Shown piece by piece: positions 1-6,248 of a stretch of DNA of 7,207 nucleotides. The notes under the pieces were generated by a model that was not told the DNA's origin, searched no databases, and was given only the letters and a program-made list of their open reading frames with translations. Within the stretch, counting starts at the first letter, position 1. The number at the start of each line of letters is the position of its first letter. The position numbers and the translations under genes were made by a program. This DNA is from Clostridia bacterium (GTDB taxonomy: Bacteria; Bacillota; Clostridia; Oscillospirales; Ruminococcaceae): positions 1-7,207 of the forward strand of contig QKDG01000186.1 of the NCBI GenBank assembly GCA_003246805.1. The letters are read 5' to 3'.

Positions 1-1
1 A

Positions 2-715
2 CTAAATCAGTTTGAGAGAATTGTCGCAAAACTATCTGAAGCTTGTGAAGAAAAGCTAAACAGCCAGATTAAGATTGAAAGCAATACATTTTCAACAGGT
101 GATAAAAATAATGTTGAAGAATTAGTGAGAAGTTCAGCAAACCAGCAGTCTTATATCAAACCTGTAAAAAAATCAGATGAGCTGGGAGAGCTTATGGCTT
201 ATAGCAGTGCAGGTGTAAACACCACGAAAACTTCTGTTGTAGCTGATGAAAGTGTAATTTTGCAAGCCGGTGAAAGCGTAAAAAACCAGATTTCACAGCA
301 GATTATCGAACAAATTCAGGGCACAGAAAATGCTTTTAACCACAAGGAGCTGACTATCAAGCTAAACCCTGAGGAATTAGGAGAGGTTTCAATCAAACTT
401 GAAAAAAGTGGTGAAGAAATCAAAATCAGCATAATGGCACAGAACAGCAATACACAAAAGCTTATTTCAGAAAAGCTGCCAAATCTGATAACAAGCCTTC
501 AACAAATAAACAGCCAGGTAAAAGATGTTGCTATTGTTAATCAGAATGACAACGCAAGCTCCTTCTTCAACAACTTTGCACAGTCACAATCACAGTCTGG
601 CGGGCAGTATCAGGCAAGGCATTCACAATCGGCAAACCACTATATAAGCATCCCGGAGAATGAAACGGAAGAAAATATTTTAATAAGGGAGGGCGAATTA
701 TGGCAGACAGCATAG
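2..715 (+). CDS. fliK: Flagellar hook-length control protein FliK, C-terminal part (5' end outside window)
   Basis: The reading frame is open from base 2, so the gene starts upstream of the window; the GTG at 125 is only an internal Val codon. FliK is an exported molecular ruler that measures the hook and then switches the FlhB export gate from hook to filament substrates. The C-terminal hook-length-control domain (PF02120 type) lies at about 290-545. Its hallmark LNPEELGEVSIKL (about 362-400) is followed by the helix-rich stretch SEKLPNLITSLQQINSQVKD. The polar, Ser/Gln/Asn-rich tail after about 550 (SQSQSGGQYQ) looks disordered, as is usual for FliK tails. The stop TAG at 713-715 overlaps flgD by 16 bp, which suggests coupled translation. 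FliK sequences are poorly conserved outside this domain, but the motif and the position before flgD make the call firm. Confidence 0.9.
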   Translation, partial: LNQFERIVAKLSEACEEKLNSQIKIESNTFSTGDKNNVEELVRSSANQQSYIKPVKKSDELGELMAYSSAGVNTTKTSVVADESVILQAGESVKNQISQQIIEQIQGTENAFNHKELTIKLNPEELGEVSIKLEKSGEEIKISIMAQNSNTQKLISEKLPNLITSLQQINSQVKDVAIVNQNDNASSFFNNFAQSQSQSGGQYQARHSQSANHYISIPENETEENILIREGELWQTA

Positions 716-1146
716 CAAGCTATTCAGCAACACAAATCAGCAGTAATTATCAAAAATATAAAGAATATTTTACGACAGAAGACACTTCATCACTCGACCA
801 GATGGATTTTTTAAAGCTGATGACAGAGCAGATGAAAAATCAGGACTTTACAAATCCAACAGACAATACAGAATTTATTGCCCAGATGGCACAGTTTAAT
901 ACATTGCAGCAAATGCAGCAGATGACATTCTATTCTAACGCAAGCTTTGCAGCTTCACTTGTCGGGAAGATTGTTACTGTTTCAAGTGTAAATGAAGCAG
1001 GAGTAACCGAAGGGGTAACAGATATTGTTGATGGCGTTAAAATGAATGGAACAGAGGTTGAGCTTTTTGTGGGCGGAAAACTCTATTCAACATCAGATTT
1101 AAAGGAAGTTTTAAACGAAAGCCTTATAGCAACAAAAAGTAAATAA
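700..1146 (+). CDS. flgD: Flagellar hook assembly (hook cap) protein FlgD, short form
   Basis: FlgD forms the temporary scaffold at the tip of the growing hook under which FlgE subunits are added. The 148-residue product carries the conserved N-terminal block: LDQMDFLKLMTEQMKNQD followed by NPTDNTEFIAQMAQF and LQQMQQM, at about residues 32-77. The rest is short: LVGKIVTV and the beta-rich stretch up to the end replace the longer C-terminal Tudor/Fn3-like domains of the E. coli protein, so this is the short form usual in Firmicutes (B. subtilis FlgD is about 140 residues). The ATG at 700 follows a strong AAGGGAGGG ribosome site at 685-693, 6 nt away. It overlaps the end of fliK by 16 bp, so the two are probably translated together. 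FlgD needs FlgE and FliK to work, and both flank it here. Confidence 0.95.
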   Translation: MADSIASYSATQISSNYQKYKEYFTTEDTSSLDQMDFLKLMTEQMKNQDFTNPTDNTEFIAQMAQFNTLQQMQQMTFYSNASFAASLVGKIVTVSSVNEAGVTEGVTDIVDGVKMNGTEVELFVGGKLYSTSDLKEVLNESLIATKSK

Positions 1147-1156
1147 TCAGAAAAGT

Positions 1157-1161
1157 GGTGG
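1157..1161 (+). promoter_or_regulatory. Ribosome binding site of the TIGR02530-family gene (decides the start)
   Basis: AAGTGGTGG at 1153-1161 resembles AAGGAGG and sits 5 nt before the ATG at 1167. The upstream in-frame GTG codons at 1155 and 1158 lie inside this site and are therefore unlikely starts. Confidence 0.6.
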
Positions 1162-1166
1162 TAAAG

Positions 1167-1571
1167 ATGAACATCAATGAATTCAGGCTAAAAAATATGC
1201 AGGTAAATCCTTCATTAGCTCCTGATTCTCAAAGAAGCACATCAAAAACAAATCAGACGCCACAGGAAAGCACCTTTGCCCAAACCCTTAAAAAACAGCT
1301 TGAAAAGCAGAGTGGTTCCGTTGAATTTTCAAAGCATGCTATTGACCGTATCAATCAGAGAAATATTGATATGCAGGAAGATGATAAAATGGAAAGGCTA
1401 AACAAAGCTGTTGAGCTTGCACAGCAGAAGGGTGCAAATGAAACCCTGGTTTTAATAGACCAGACGGCGTTTGTTGTTAGTGTAAAAAACAACAAGGTTA
1501 TTACTACTATGTCACAGCAGGATATGGTAGGAAACGTATTCACAAACATTGATTCAACCGTAATAATGTAA
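1167..1571 (+). CDS. Conserved flagellar operon protein, TIGR02530/PF12611 family, role unknown
   Basis: This is a 134-residue protein of the small family found between flgD and flgE in many Firmicutes and some Deltaproteobacteria. No biochemical function is firmly known, but the strict position suggests a role in hook assembly or export. The N-terminal third (residues 1-50) is polar and rich in Gln, Ser and Lys, probably flexible. The conserved part starts at residue 52 with VEFSKHAIDRINQRNIDM. It continues with a helical, charged segment (KMERLNKAVELAQQKGA) and a beta-rich end (ETLVLIDQTAFVVSVKNNKVITTM). There is no signal peptide or membrane segment. I chose the ATG at 1167 rather than the in-frame GTG at 1155 because GGTGG at 1157-1161 makes a good ribosome site 5 nt before the ATG. 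It starts 20 bp after flgD ends. Confidence 0.85.
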   Translation: MNINEFRLKNMQVNPSLAPDSQRSTSKTNQTPQESTFAQTLKKQLEKQSGSVEFSKHAIDRINQRNIDMQEDDKMERLNKAVELAQQKGANETLVLIDQTAFVVSVKNNKVITTMSQQDMVGNVFTNIDSTVIM

Positions 1572-1583
1572 AAAGCTGGACCG

Positions 1584-1610
1584 TAAAGGGGGCTTGTTTA
1601 CTCCGATTGA
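1584..1610 (+). promoter_or_regulatory. Candidate sigma-28 (SigD/FliA-type) promoter before flgE
   Basis: TAAA at 1584-1587 is followed after 15 nt by CCGATTGA at 1603-1610. The motility sigma factor of Firmicutes prefers TAAA, a spacer of 14-16 nt, and CCGATAT. The -35 and the CCGAT core match; the last -10 positions do not. It lies in the 101-bp spacer, the longest gap of the window, and transcription would begin about 55 nt before the flgE start. It would give extra flgE expression inside a longer operon. Chance matches to such a short pattern are possible, so this is an inference. Confidence 0.35.
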
Positions 1611-1621
1611 TTGAGGAGTAA
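1598..1621 (+). other. Short hairpin in the leader of flgE
   Basis: TTACTCC at 1598-1604 is the exact reverse complement of GGAGTAA at 1615-1621, with a 10-nt loop (GATTGATTGA). No T-run follows, so it is not an intrinsic terminator. It overlaps the possible -10 element at 1603-1610. The rest of the spacer, 1622-1672, holds only AT-rich leader and the flgE ribosome site AAAGGAG at 1657-1663. Confidence 0.35.
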
Positions 1622-1672
1622 GATTATGGTTGCATTTAAAATCCAAATTAAATATTAAAGGAGTGTTTTTAA

Positions 1673-3220
1673 ATGTTAGTATCCCTATATTCAGGCGTTT
1701 CAGGACTGACAGCGCACCAGACTAAAATGGATATCATAGGAAACAATATCGCAAACGTAAATACATATGGTTTTAAGTCAAGCCGTGTTACTTTTAAAGA
1801 CGTTTATTATCAGAACCTAAAAAACGCAACAGAAGGTACTGCTACTGTCGGTGGTAACAATCCTTCACAAAGAGGTTATGGTGTTAACGTGGGAACAATT
1901 GACACAATGATGTCACGTTCAGGATTTCAGACTACGGGCAACGGGCTTGACCTTGCTATTGCAGGGGAAGGATTCTTTCAGGTTCAGGACAAAGTAGGAA
2001 ACAAGTATTACACAAGGGCAGGTATTCTATCGGTTGACAATTACGGAAACCTTGTTGATGCAAACGGGAACTTTGTTCTTGGTATTACAGGTGACCCTAC
2101 CGGACAGGTAGCAAGCTCAGATAAAATTCAGCTGGTTGTTCCAAACATAACAGATGCTGCTTCAAGTGCAAGCAAAACAATTCTTGGCTCAACAATAACC
2201 ATCAGCTCCACTGATGTCGGAGAGGATGGAAATATAACAATCAACTTTGTTAACGGAACACCTCCCACCTCAACACTTTCAGGCTCAAATCTTACAGTAA
2301 CCTTTGACCAGAGCGGAGATTATCCGACACTTACTTCATTACAGGCTGCAATAGATGAAGCAATTAAAAATGGTGGTGTAACACTTCCGGCAGGGGCTAT
2401 AAATTTATCGGTAGAACCTACTCCCGCCAACACGTCTGCGGCAGCGACAAACTATGTTGATTTTGGTGCAACTCCGGCGACTGACAGGCTTAATGTTACA
2501 GCTGGCAAAAACGGAACAGCCGGCAATGCAATAAGTATTAAGTATAAAGAGATTGATGCACCTGCTGTCGCATCAGCAGAATGGGACGGAGATACTCTTG
2601 TGTTCTCACTTGTTAAAACAGATACATATGATGCTGCTGCCTTACAAACACTTGCTGACGCTGCAGGCGTTGTTGCAGGCGTTGCGGCAGGTGATACAAA
2701 GGACCTTTCTTTCACCGGGCTTACAACGTTAGTTACAGGAACAGACCTTGCACAAAAGCCAATCAAGCTTGGCGGTGGTGACAATACATATTATGAAAAT
2801 ATCGCAGGTATGCTTGGCACAGTTAAGCTTGATGGCGGTAGAACAGCAGCAGAACAGACTGTTGGAAATCTATCAGGCATTGCAATAGGAAACGACGGTG
2901 TAATCTCAGCTTATCACAATGTATTCGGGCAGATGACTCTCGGCAGAGTAGACCTTGTTACCTTTGACAATCCGGCAGGCTTAGAGCAATCGGGAAATTC
3001 GTATTTTATTCAGACATCAGCATCGGGAGACCCACGCCTGTGTAAACCAGGCTATGATGGCTCGGGCGATATCGTTTCTGGTTCACTTGAAATGTCAAAC
3101 GTTGACCTTGCAAAGGAATTTGCAGATATGATTACAACACAGAGAGGCTTCCAGGCAAATTCAAGAATCATCACCACTTCAGATGAAATATTGCAGGAGC
3201 TTGTAAATCTTAAGAAATAA
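1673..3220 (+). CDS. flgE: Flagellar hook protein FlgE
   Basis: FlgE is the subunit of the curved hook that joins the basal-body rod to the filament; it is exported by the flagellar type III system and has no cleaved signal. The 515-residue product opens with the axial-protein signature LYSGVSGLTAHQTKMDIIGN and NIANVNTYGFKSSRVTF (residues about 5-42), followed by the D1 core (GLDLAIAGEGFFQV and GNKYYTRAG, about 96-120). The variable, exposed middle (about 150-365) is Ala/Thr/Ser/Gly-rich and seems to contain two related modules, at about 186-230 and 284-330. The end returns to the conserved block SGSLEMSNVDLAKEFADMIT and RGFQANSRIITTSDEILQEL (about 467-511), which forms the D0 coiled coil. 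It is longer than the roughly 400-residue enterobacterial hook protein because of that middle. The only Cys is residue 457. AAAGGAG at 1657-1663 lies 9 nt before the ATG. Confidence 0.96.
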   Translation: MLVSLYSGVSGLTAHQTKMDIIGNNIANVNTYGFKSSRVTFKDVYYQNLKNATEGTATVGGNNPSQRGYGVNVGTIDTMMSRSGFQTTGNGLDLAIAGEGFFQVQDKVGNKYYTRAGILSVDNYGNLVDANGNFVLGITGDPTGQVASSDKIQLVVPNITDAASSASKTILGSTITISSTDVGEDGNITINFVNGTPPTSTLSGSNLTVTFDQSGDYPTLTSLQAAIDEAIKNGGVTLPAGAINLSVEPTPANTSAAATNYVDFGATPATDRLNVTAGKNGTAGNAISIKYKEIDAPAVASAEWDGDTLVFSLVKTDTYDAAALQTLADAAGVVAGVAAGDTKDLSFTGLTTLVTGTDLAQKPIKLGGGDNTYYENIAGMLGTVKLDGGRTAAEQTVGNLSGIAIGNDGVISAYHNVFGQMTLGRVDLVTFDNPAGLEQSGNSYFIQTSASGDPRLCKPGYDGSGDIVSGSLEMSNVDLAKEFADMITTQRGFQANSRIITTSDEILQELVNLKK

Positions 3221-3230
3221 AAATTAAATA

Positions 3231-3267
3231 TTTTGTATGGGGAGCATTGATTTCTCCCCATACAAAA
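3231..3267 (+). other. Perfect 14-bp inverted repeat (hairpin) between flgE and flbD
   Basis: TTTTGTATGGGGAG at 3231-3244 is exactly complementary to CTCCCCATACAAAA at 3254-3267, with a 9-nt loop. It begins 10 nt after the flgE stop and ends 6 nt before the flbD ribosome site. On the + strand it is followed by A residues, not a T-run, and no clean T-run follows on the - strand either, so it is a poor intrinsic terminator. A 3' mRNA-stabilising or processing hairpin for the abundant flgE message, or an element limiting flbD translation, fits better. The structure is seen directly; the role is inferred. Confidence 0.8.
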
Positions 3268-3273
3268 AATAAT

Positions 3274-3279
3274 GAGGGG
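3274..3279 (+). promoter_or_regulatory. Ribosome binding site of flbD (decides the start)
   Basis: GAGGGG lies 6 nt before the ATG at 3286. The upstream in-frame TTG at 3247 lies inside the loop of the 14-bp hairpin, has no good site of its own, and would add 13 residues that the family lacks. Confidence 0.65.
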
Positions 3280-3285
3280 TATTAC

Positions 3286-3477
3286 ATGATAAAGCTAACA
3301 AAAGTAGACGGCAGAGCTATCGCTGTGAATGAAGATTTTATTGAGAATATCGCCAGTGCACCAGATACAATTATTACAATGCAAAGTGGCAGAGCCTTTG
3401 TAGTTAAAGAAAACATGGAAGAAATTATTCTTCTGATAAAGCAGTTTAAAAAAAGCTGCATATCAGATACAAACTAA
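3286..3477 (+). CDS. flbD: FlbD/SwrD family flagellar motor protein
   Basis: This is a 63-residue protein of the FlbD family (PF06289), the family of B. subtilis SwrD (YlzI), which raises the torque of the flagellar motor and is needed for swarming. It opens with MIKLTKVDGRAIAVNEDFIE, the usual family start (I.LT..nG..i.lN...IE), followed by the beta-hairpin-like stretch PDTIITMQSGRAFVVKE. A helical end follows (EEIILLIKQFKKS). There is no membrane segment. The size matches the family (about 60-75 residues). It is not the unrelated Caulobacter regulator also called FlbD. It stands directly before motA, which fits a role linked to the stator; the mechanism is not known with certainty. Confidence 0.9.
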   Translation: MIKLTKVDGRAIAVNEDFIENIASAPDTIITMQSGRAFVVKENMEEIILLIKQFKKSCISDTN

Positions 3478-3539
3478 GAAAATTCGCTAAACGCTTTAAA
3501 TAAATAAAAAAATCACCTTTATTCTACGGAGGATATTAT

Positions 3540-4325
3540 ATGAACATTTCCGGTTTACTTGGCTTTCTTTTAGGGCTTGGATTAATTGTTTATGGAATGA
3601 TTGGAAACGGAGATTCAATCAATACATTTATAGATTTTCAGTCACTTGCTATCACACTGGGCGGAACGCTTGGTGCGCTTTTGATGTCGTTTCCATTCAA
3701 AATAATTAAAAACGTACCAAAGATGGTAATGATGTTCTTAATGCCAAAAAAATACGACCCTCAGAAGTATATCGAGCAGATGGTTGAATTTGCAAAAATA
3801 GCAAGGAGTAAAAGCTTGCTTGCACTTGAAGACAGCGCCAAGGACTGCAAGGACCCTTTTATGAAATCAAGCCTGATGCTTATAGTTGACGCAAATGACA
3901 GCGACAGGGTTAGAGCGATGCTTGATGATGCGATTGATTTTATGTGTGAAAGGCATGAGGAAAACTGGACCTTTTTTGACAAGGCTGGTGCAGTTGCCCC
4001 TGGCTTTGGTATGATAGGAACACTTGTAGGACTTATTAATATGCTTAAAAATCTAAGCGGAAACGCAGACGGATTAGGTGCAGGAATGTCAACAGCGCTT
4101 ATCACAACCTTTTACGGCTGTATTGTTGCACATTTAATAAGCGCACCGATAGCACACAGGCTCAGGGCACTCCACGCGCAGGAGCTTTTGTGTATGCAGA
4201 TAGTTGAAGAAGGAGCACTTGCAATTATATCTGGTGCAAACCCAAGATACATAGAAGAAAAGCTTGAATTTATGCTACCGAAAAACAAAAAGAAAGCAAA
4301 ATCAGCTAAAACAGAAAATAATTAG
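3540..4325 (+). CDS. motA: Flagellar motor stator protein MotA
   Basis: MotA forms, with MotB, the ion-conducting stator in the cytoplasmic membrane and pushes on FliG of the rotor. The 261-residue product shows four membrane segments, at about residues 4-22, 33-51, 148-171 and 182-204. A large cytoplasmic loop lies between the second and third. The third segment carries the family motif APGFGMIGTLVGLINML, with Pro154 at the place of the essential Pro173 of E. coli. In the loop, Arg89 and Glu97 (ARSKSLLALE) keep the 8-residue spacing of E. coli Arg90 and Glu98, which contact FliG. The C-terminus is Lys-rich and cytoplasmic. GGAGG at 3528-3532 lies 7 nt before the ATG. The 62-bp gap after flbD is AT-rich and shows no clear promoter. 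Whether the stator uses protons or sodium cannot be told from this sequence. Confidence 0.95.
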   Translation: MNISGLLGFLLGLGLIVYGMIGNGDSINTFIDFQSLAITLGGTLGALLMSFPFKIIKNVPKMVMMFLMPKKYDPQKYIEQMVEFAKIARSKSLLALEDSAKDCKDPFMKSSLMLIVDANDSDRVRAMLDDAIDFMCERHEENWTFFDKAGAVAPGFGMIGTLVGLINMLKNLSGNADGLGAGMSTALITTFYGCIVAHLISAPIAHRLRALHAQELLCMQIVEEGALAIISGANPRYIEEKLEFMLPKNKKKAKSAKTENN

Positions 4326-4342
4326 CATTAATTAAATTTTTA

Positions 4343-4371
4343 TAGATTTTATCATCACAATATGTTAGAAT
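4343..4371 (+). promoter_or_regulatory. Candidate sigma-A promoter with extended -10 before motB
   Basis: TAGAAT at 4366-4371 matches the -10 consensus TATAAT in 5 of 6 bases and is preceded by TG at 4363-4364 with one base between (extended -10). TAGATT at 4343-4348 lies 17 nt upstream and matches the -35 in 3 of 6 bases. It falls in the 72-bp gap between motA and motB. AT-rich DNA gives many such matches by chance, so this is tentative. Confidence 0.35.
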
Positions 4372-4386
4372 AAATTAAGAAGAGAG

Positions 4387-4393
4387 AAGGTGG
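4387..4393 (+). promoter_or_regulatory. Ribosome binding site for the TTG start of motB
   Basis: AAGGTGG lies 4 nt before TTG at 4398. There is no ATG or GTG before the conserved membrane segment that would give a normal MotB N-terminus, so TTG is the likely start. Confidence 0.65.
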
Positions 4394-4397
4394 ATTT

Positions 4398-5192
4398 TTG
4401 GCGAGACGTAAAAAAAGCTCAGGCTCAGAAGGTGGTTCAAACTGGATGGATACGTATGGAGACATGGTAACCTTATTGCTTACCTTCTTTGTAATGCTTT
4501 ATGCGAGTTCATCAGTTGATGAAGAAAAGTGGCAGTATATATTGCAGGCTTTTACGTCGAACGGGGATATTCTGAATGAAATTGTTGCGCCACAAAATCC
4601 GGACTCACTTTCTGACAGTAATCTTGTTACAAACACAAGTGAGCTTGAAAGAGGGGAATTGCCTGCAACCTTTGATGAGCTTTATCATTATCTTGTGAAT
4701 TATGTTGAAGATAACGGGCTTTCAGAAAGTGTTGAGGTTGAAAAGGGTACAGCCAATATCTATATAAAATTCCAGAATCATATCTTTTTCAGTGGCGACA
4801 GTGATGTGCTGCTTCCAACAGGAAAAAGTGTTCTTGATGATATAGGCAAGGGAATAAAGGTTGTCAACGATAAGATTCGCCTTGTAAAAGTCTGTGGGCA
4901 CACAGCAAAAAGTGATTATTCCACAAAGGACGATATTGTGCTATCAACAGGGCGTGCTACAAACGTTGTTATTTATTTGAGAGATAATCAGATAACGTCA
5001 GCCGAAAAGCTTATTGCAACAGGGTATGGTTCTTACCGGCCTATTGCTCCCAATGATACTGATGAAAACAGGGCAAAAAACCGACGTGTTGAAATAGTGA
5101 TAATCAGAAATGACCTTGATTTATCTGACGACGATGTAATTAAGGAGCTTCTGGAGCTTGACTTTTCAACTGAGGTTATCTCTCCCGAATAG
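4398..5192 (+). CDS. motB: Flagellar motor stator protein MotB (TTG start)
   Basis: MotB anchors the stator to peptidoglycan and carries the ion-binding aspartate. The 264-residue product has a basic cytoplasmic start (ARRKKSS) and one membrane segment at about residues 20-37 (YGDMVTLLLTFFVMLYAS). Asp22 there corresponds to E. coli Asp32. A linker of about 70 residues, including the plug region and an acidic, polar part, leads to the OmpA-like peptidoglycan-binding domain at about 110-238. This domain shows HIFFSGDSDVLLPTGKSVLD, CGHTA at 166-170, LSTGRATNVV, and the signature NRRVEI from residue 228. The start is TTG at 4398 behind AAGGTGG, giving the usual short N-terminus. It lies 72 bp after motA and probably shares its transcript, although a separate promoter is possible. 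Proton or sodium use is not decided by the visible residues. Confidence 0.95.
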   Translation: MARRKKSSGSEGGSNWMDTYGDMVTLLLTFFVMLYASSSVDEEKWQYILQAFTSNGDILNEIVAPQNPDSLSDSNLVTNTSELERGELPATFDELYHYLVNYVEDNGLSESVEVEKGTANIYIKFQNHIFFSGDSDVLLPTGKSVLDDIGKGIKVVNDKIRLVKVCGHTAKSDYSTKDDIVLSTGRATNVVIYLRDNQITSAEKLIATGYGSYRPIAPNDTDENRAKNRRVEIVIIRNDLDLSDDDVIKELLELDFSTEVISPE

Positions 5193-5227
5193 CCCTGAAT
5201 AAAATAAATTTATGAAATGCCTTCAAT

Positions 5228-5235
5228 AAGAGGTG
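5228..5235 (+). promoter_or_regulatory. Ribosome binding site of fliM (decides the start)
   Basis: AAGAGGTG lies 9 nt before ATG at 5245. The in-frame GTG at 5233 lies within this site, so it is not the start; the ATG also gives the usual FliM opening MADVLSQSQIDDLL. Confidence 0.7.
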
Positions 5236-5244
5236 AAGAAACAG

Positions 5245-6243
5245 ATGGCAGATGTGTTGTCGCAATCACAGATTGACGATTTGCTTAAAAATTTAAGCAG
5301 TGCGGGAGACAAGGGAATAGAAGAAATTGAGCTTCAGAAGAATGACAAGAAGTTGAAGGTCTATGATTTTAGGACTCCTAAAAAGTTTACAAAGGAACGA
5401 CTGAAAGTTCTGAGCAGGATATTTGAAATATATTCGCGTTTATTGTCTTCTTACCTTACCAGTATATTAAGATTGTATTGCAAGGTTAATGTAATTTCGA
5501 TAGAAGAGCAAAGGTATTATGAATTCAACAATGCATTGCCAGAATATGTAATGATGTGTATTTTTGATGTTGGACTAAATGACAAGGATATTGAAGATAC
5601 ATCGTTCATAATGCAGATATCAAATCCCGTTGCTTTTACCATGCTTGACAGAATGCTTGGCGGAAACGGAAGCTATGTTGATATAAACCGCGATTTTACT
5701 GAAATTGAAATTGAGCTTTTAAGCAAATTTGCAAAAACCATGTGCGGAATGCAGAAGGAAGCATGGGGAAACTATATTGAGATCAATCCCACAATAACTG
5801 ACATAGAAACAAATCCCAGAGTTATACAGTCTATTGCACCTGATGATGTTATCATACTCGTTTTGCTCGAGGTTGAGATAAGGAATGTAACGAATACGAT
5901 ATCCATATGTATCCCTGCAATTAATTTAGAACAGATGATGACTAAATTCAATGAAAAGAATGCAAAGAACAAACGCTTTGATATGAGCAAGGAAAGCGAA
6001 AGAAAAGCCGAAATAATGGGCGGTATCAAAACCACACCTCTTACTGTAAAAGCAGTTCTTGGGGAAACTCAGCTTCAGCTAAAGGATATATTACAGCTCC
6101 AGGTTAATGACATTATCAGCCTGAATGCGGGGATAAACGACAATGTAACCCTGAAAATAGGCGAAACAAAATGGTTTGATGGCAAGCTTGGTGCAAAAAA
6201 CAATAAAAAAGCAGTTAAAATTGATAATACTTTTAAGAATTGA
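5245..6243 (+). CDS. fliM: Flagellar motor switch protein FliM
   Basis: FliM is the C-ring protein that receives CheY-P and changes the direction of rotation. The 332-residue length is typical. The N-terminal CheY-binding peptide is present (LSQSQIDDLL, residues 5-14), followed by a short linker and the entry motif YDFRTPKKFTKERLKVL. The middle CheC-like domain carries LDRMLGGNG, whose Gly-Gly-Asn-Gly at 139-142 contacts FliG, followed by RDFTEIEIELL. This domain is inactive as a phosphatase in FliM, and I see no paired E..N sites. The C-terminal SPOA domain, about residues 255-320 (TPLTVKAVLGETQLQLKDIL and GETKWFDGKLG), binds FliN/FliY. It follows motB after 52 bp with no fliL between them, and its TGA at 6241-6243 is 5 bp before the first possible fliY start. 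Confidence 0.95.
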   Translation: MADVLSQSQIDDLLKNLSSAGDKGIEEIELQKNDKKLKVYDFRTPKKFTKERLKVLSRIFEIYSRLLSSYLTSILRLYCKVNVISIEEQRYYEFNNALPEYVMMCIFDVGLNDKDIEDTSFIMQISNPVAFTMLDRMLGGNGSYVDINRDFTEIEIELLSKFAKTMCGMQKEAWGNYIEINPTITDIETNPRVIQSIAPDDVIILVLLEVEIRNVTNTISICIPAINLEQMMTKFNEKNAKNKRFDMSKESERKAEIMGGIKTTPLTVKAVLGETQLQLKDILQLQVNDIISLNAGINDNVTLKIGETKWFDGKLGAKNNKKAVKIDNTFKN

Positions 6244-6248
6244 GGTAG

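Noticed and set aside
125..127. GTG as start of fliK
   Set aside because: The frame is open back to base 2 and encodes plausible FliK-like sequence, and no ribosome site precedes the GTG; the gene starts outside the window.
2452..2784. - strand open frame of 110 codons inside flgE
   Set aside because: Low-complexity product opposite the Ala/Thr-rich middle of flgE; the + strand gene is clear. The same holds for the - strand frames at 1355-1549, 3052-3261, 3761-4105, 5772-6035 and 6091-6273.
3231..3270. Intrinsic terminator after flgE
   Set aside because: The stem is strong, but it is followed by A residues on the + strand and no uninterrupted T-run on the - strand, and the downstream genes appear to belong to the same operon.
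3478..3539. Sigma-28 promoter before motA (TAAA at 3488-3491)
   Set aside because: No CCGAT-like -10 element occurs at the right distance.
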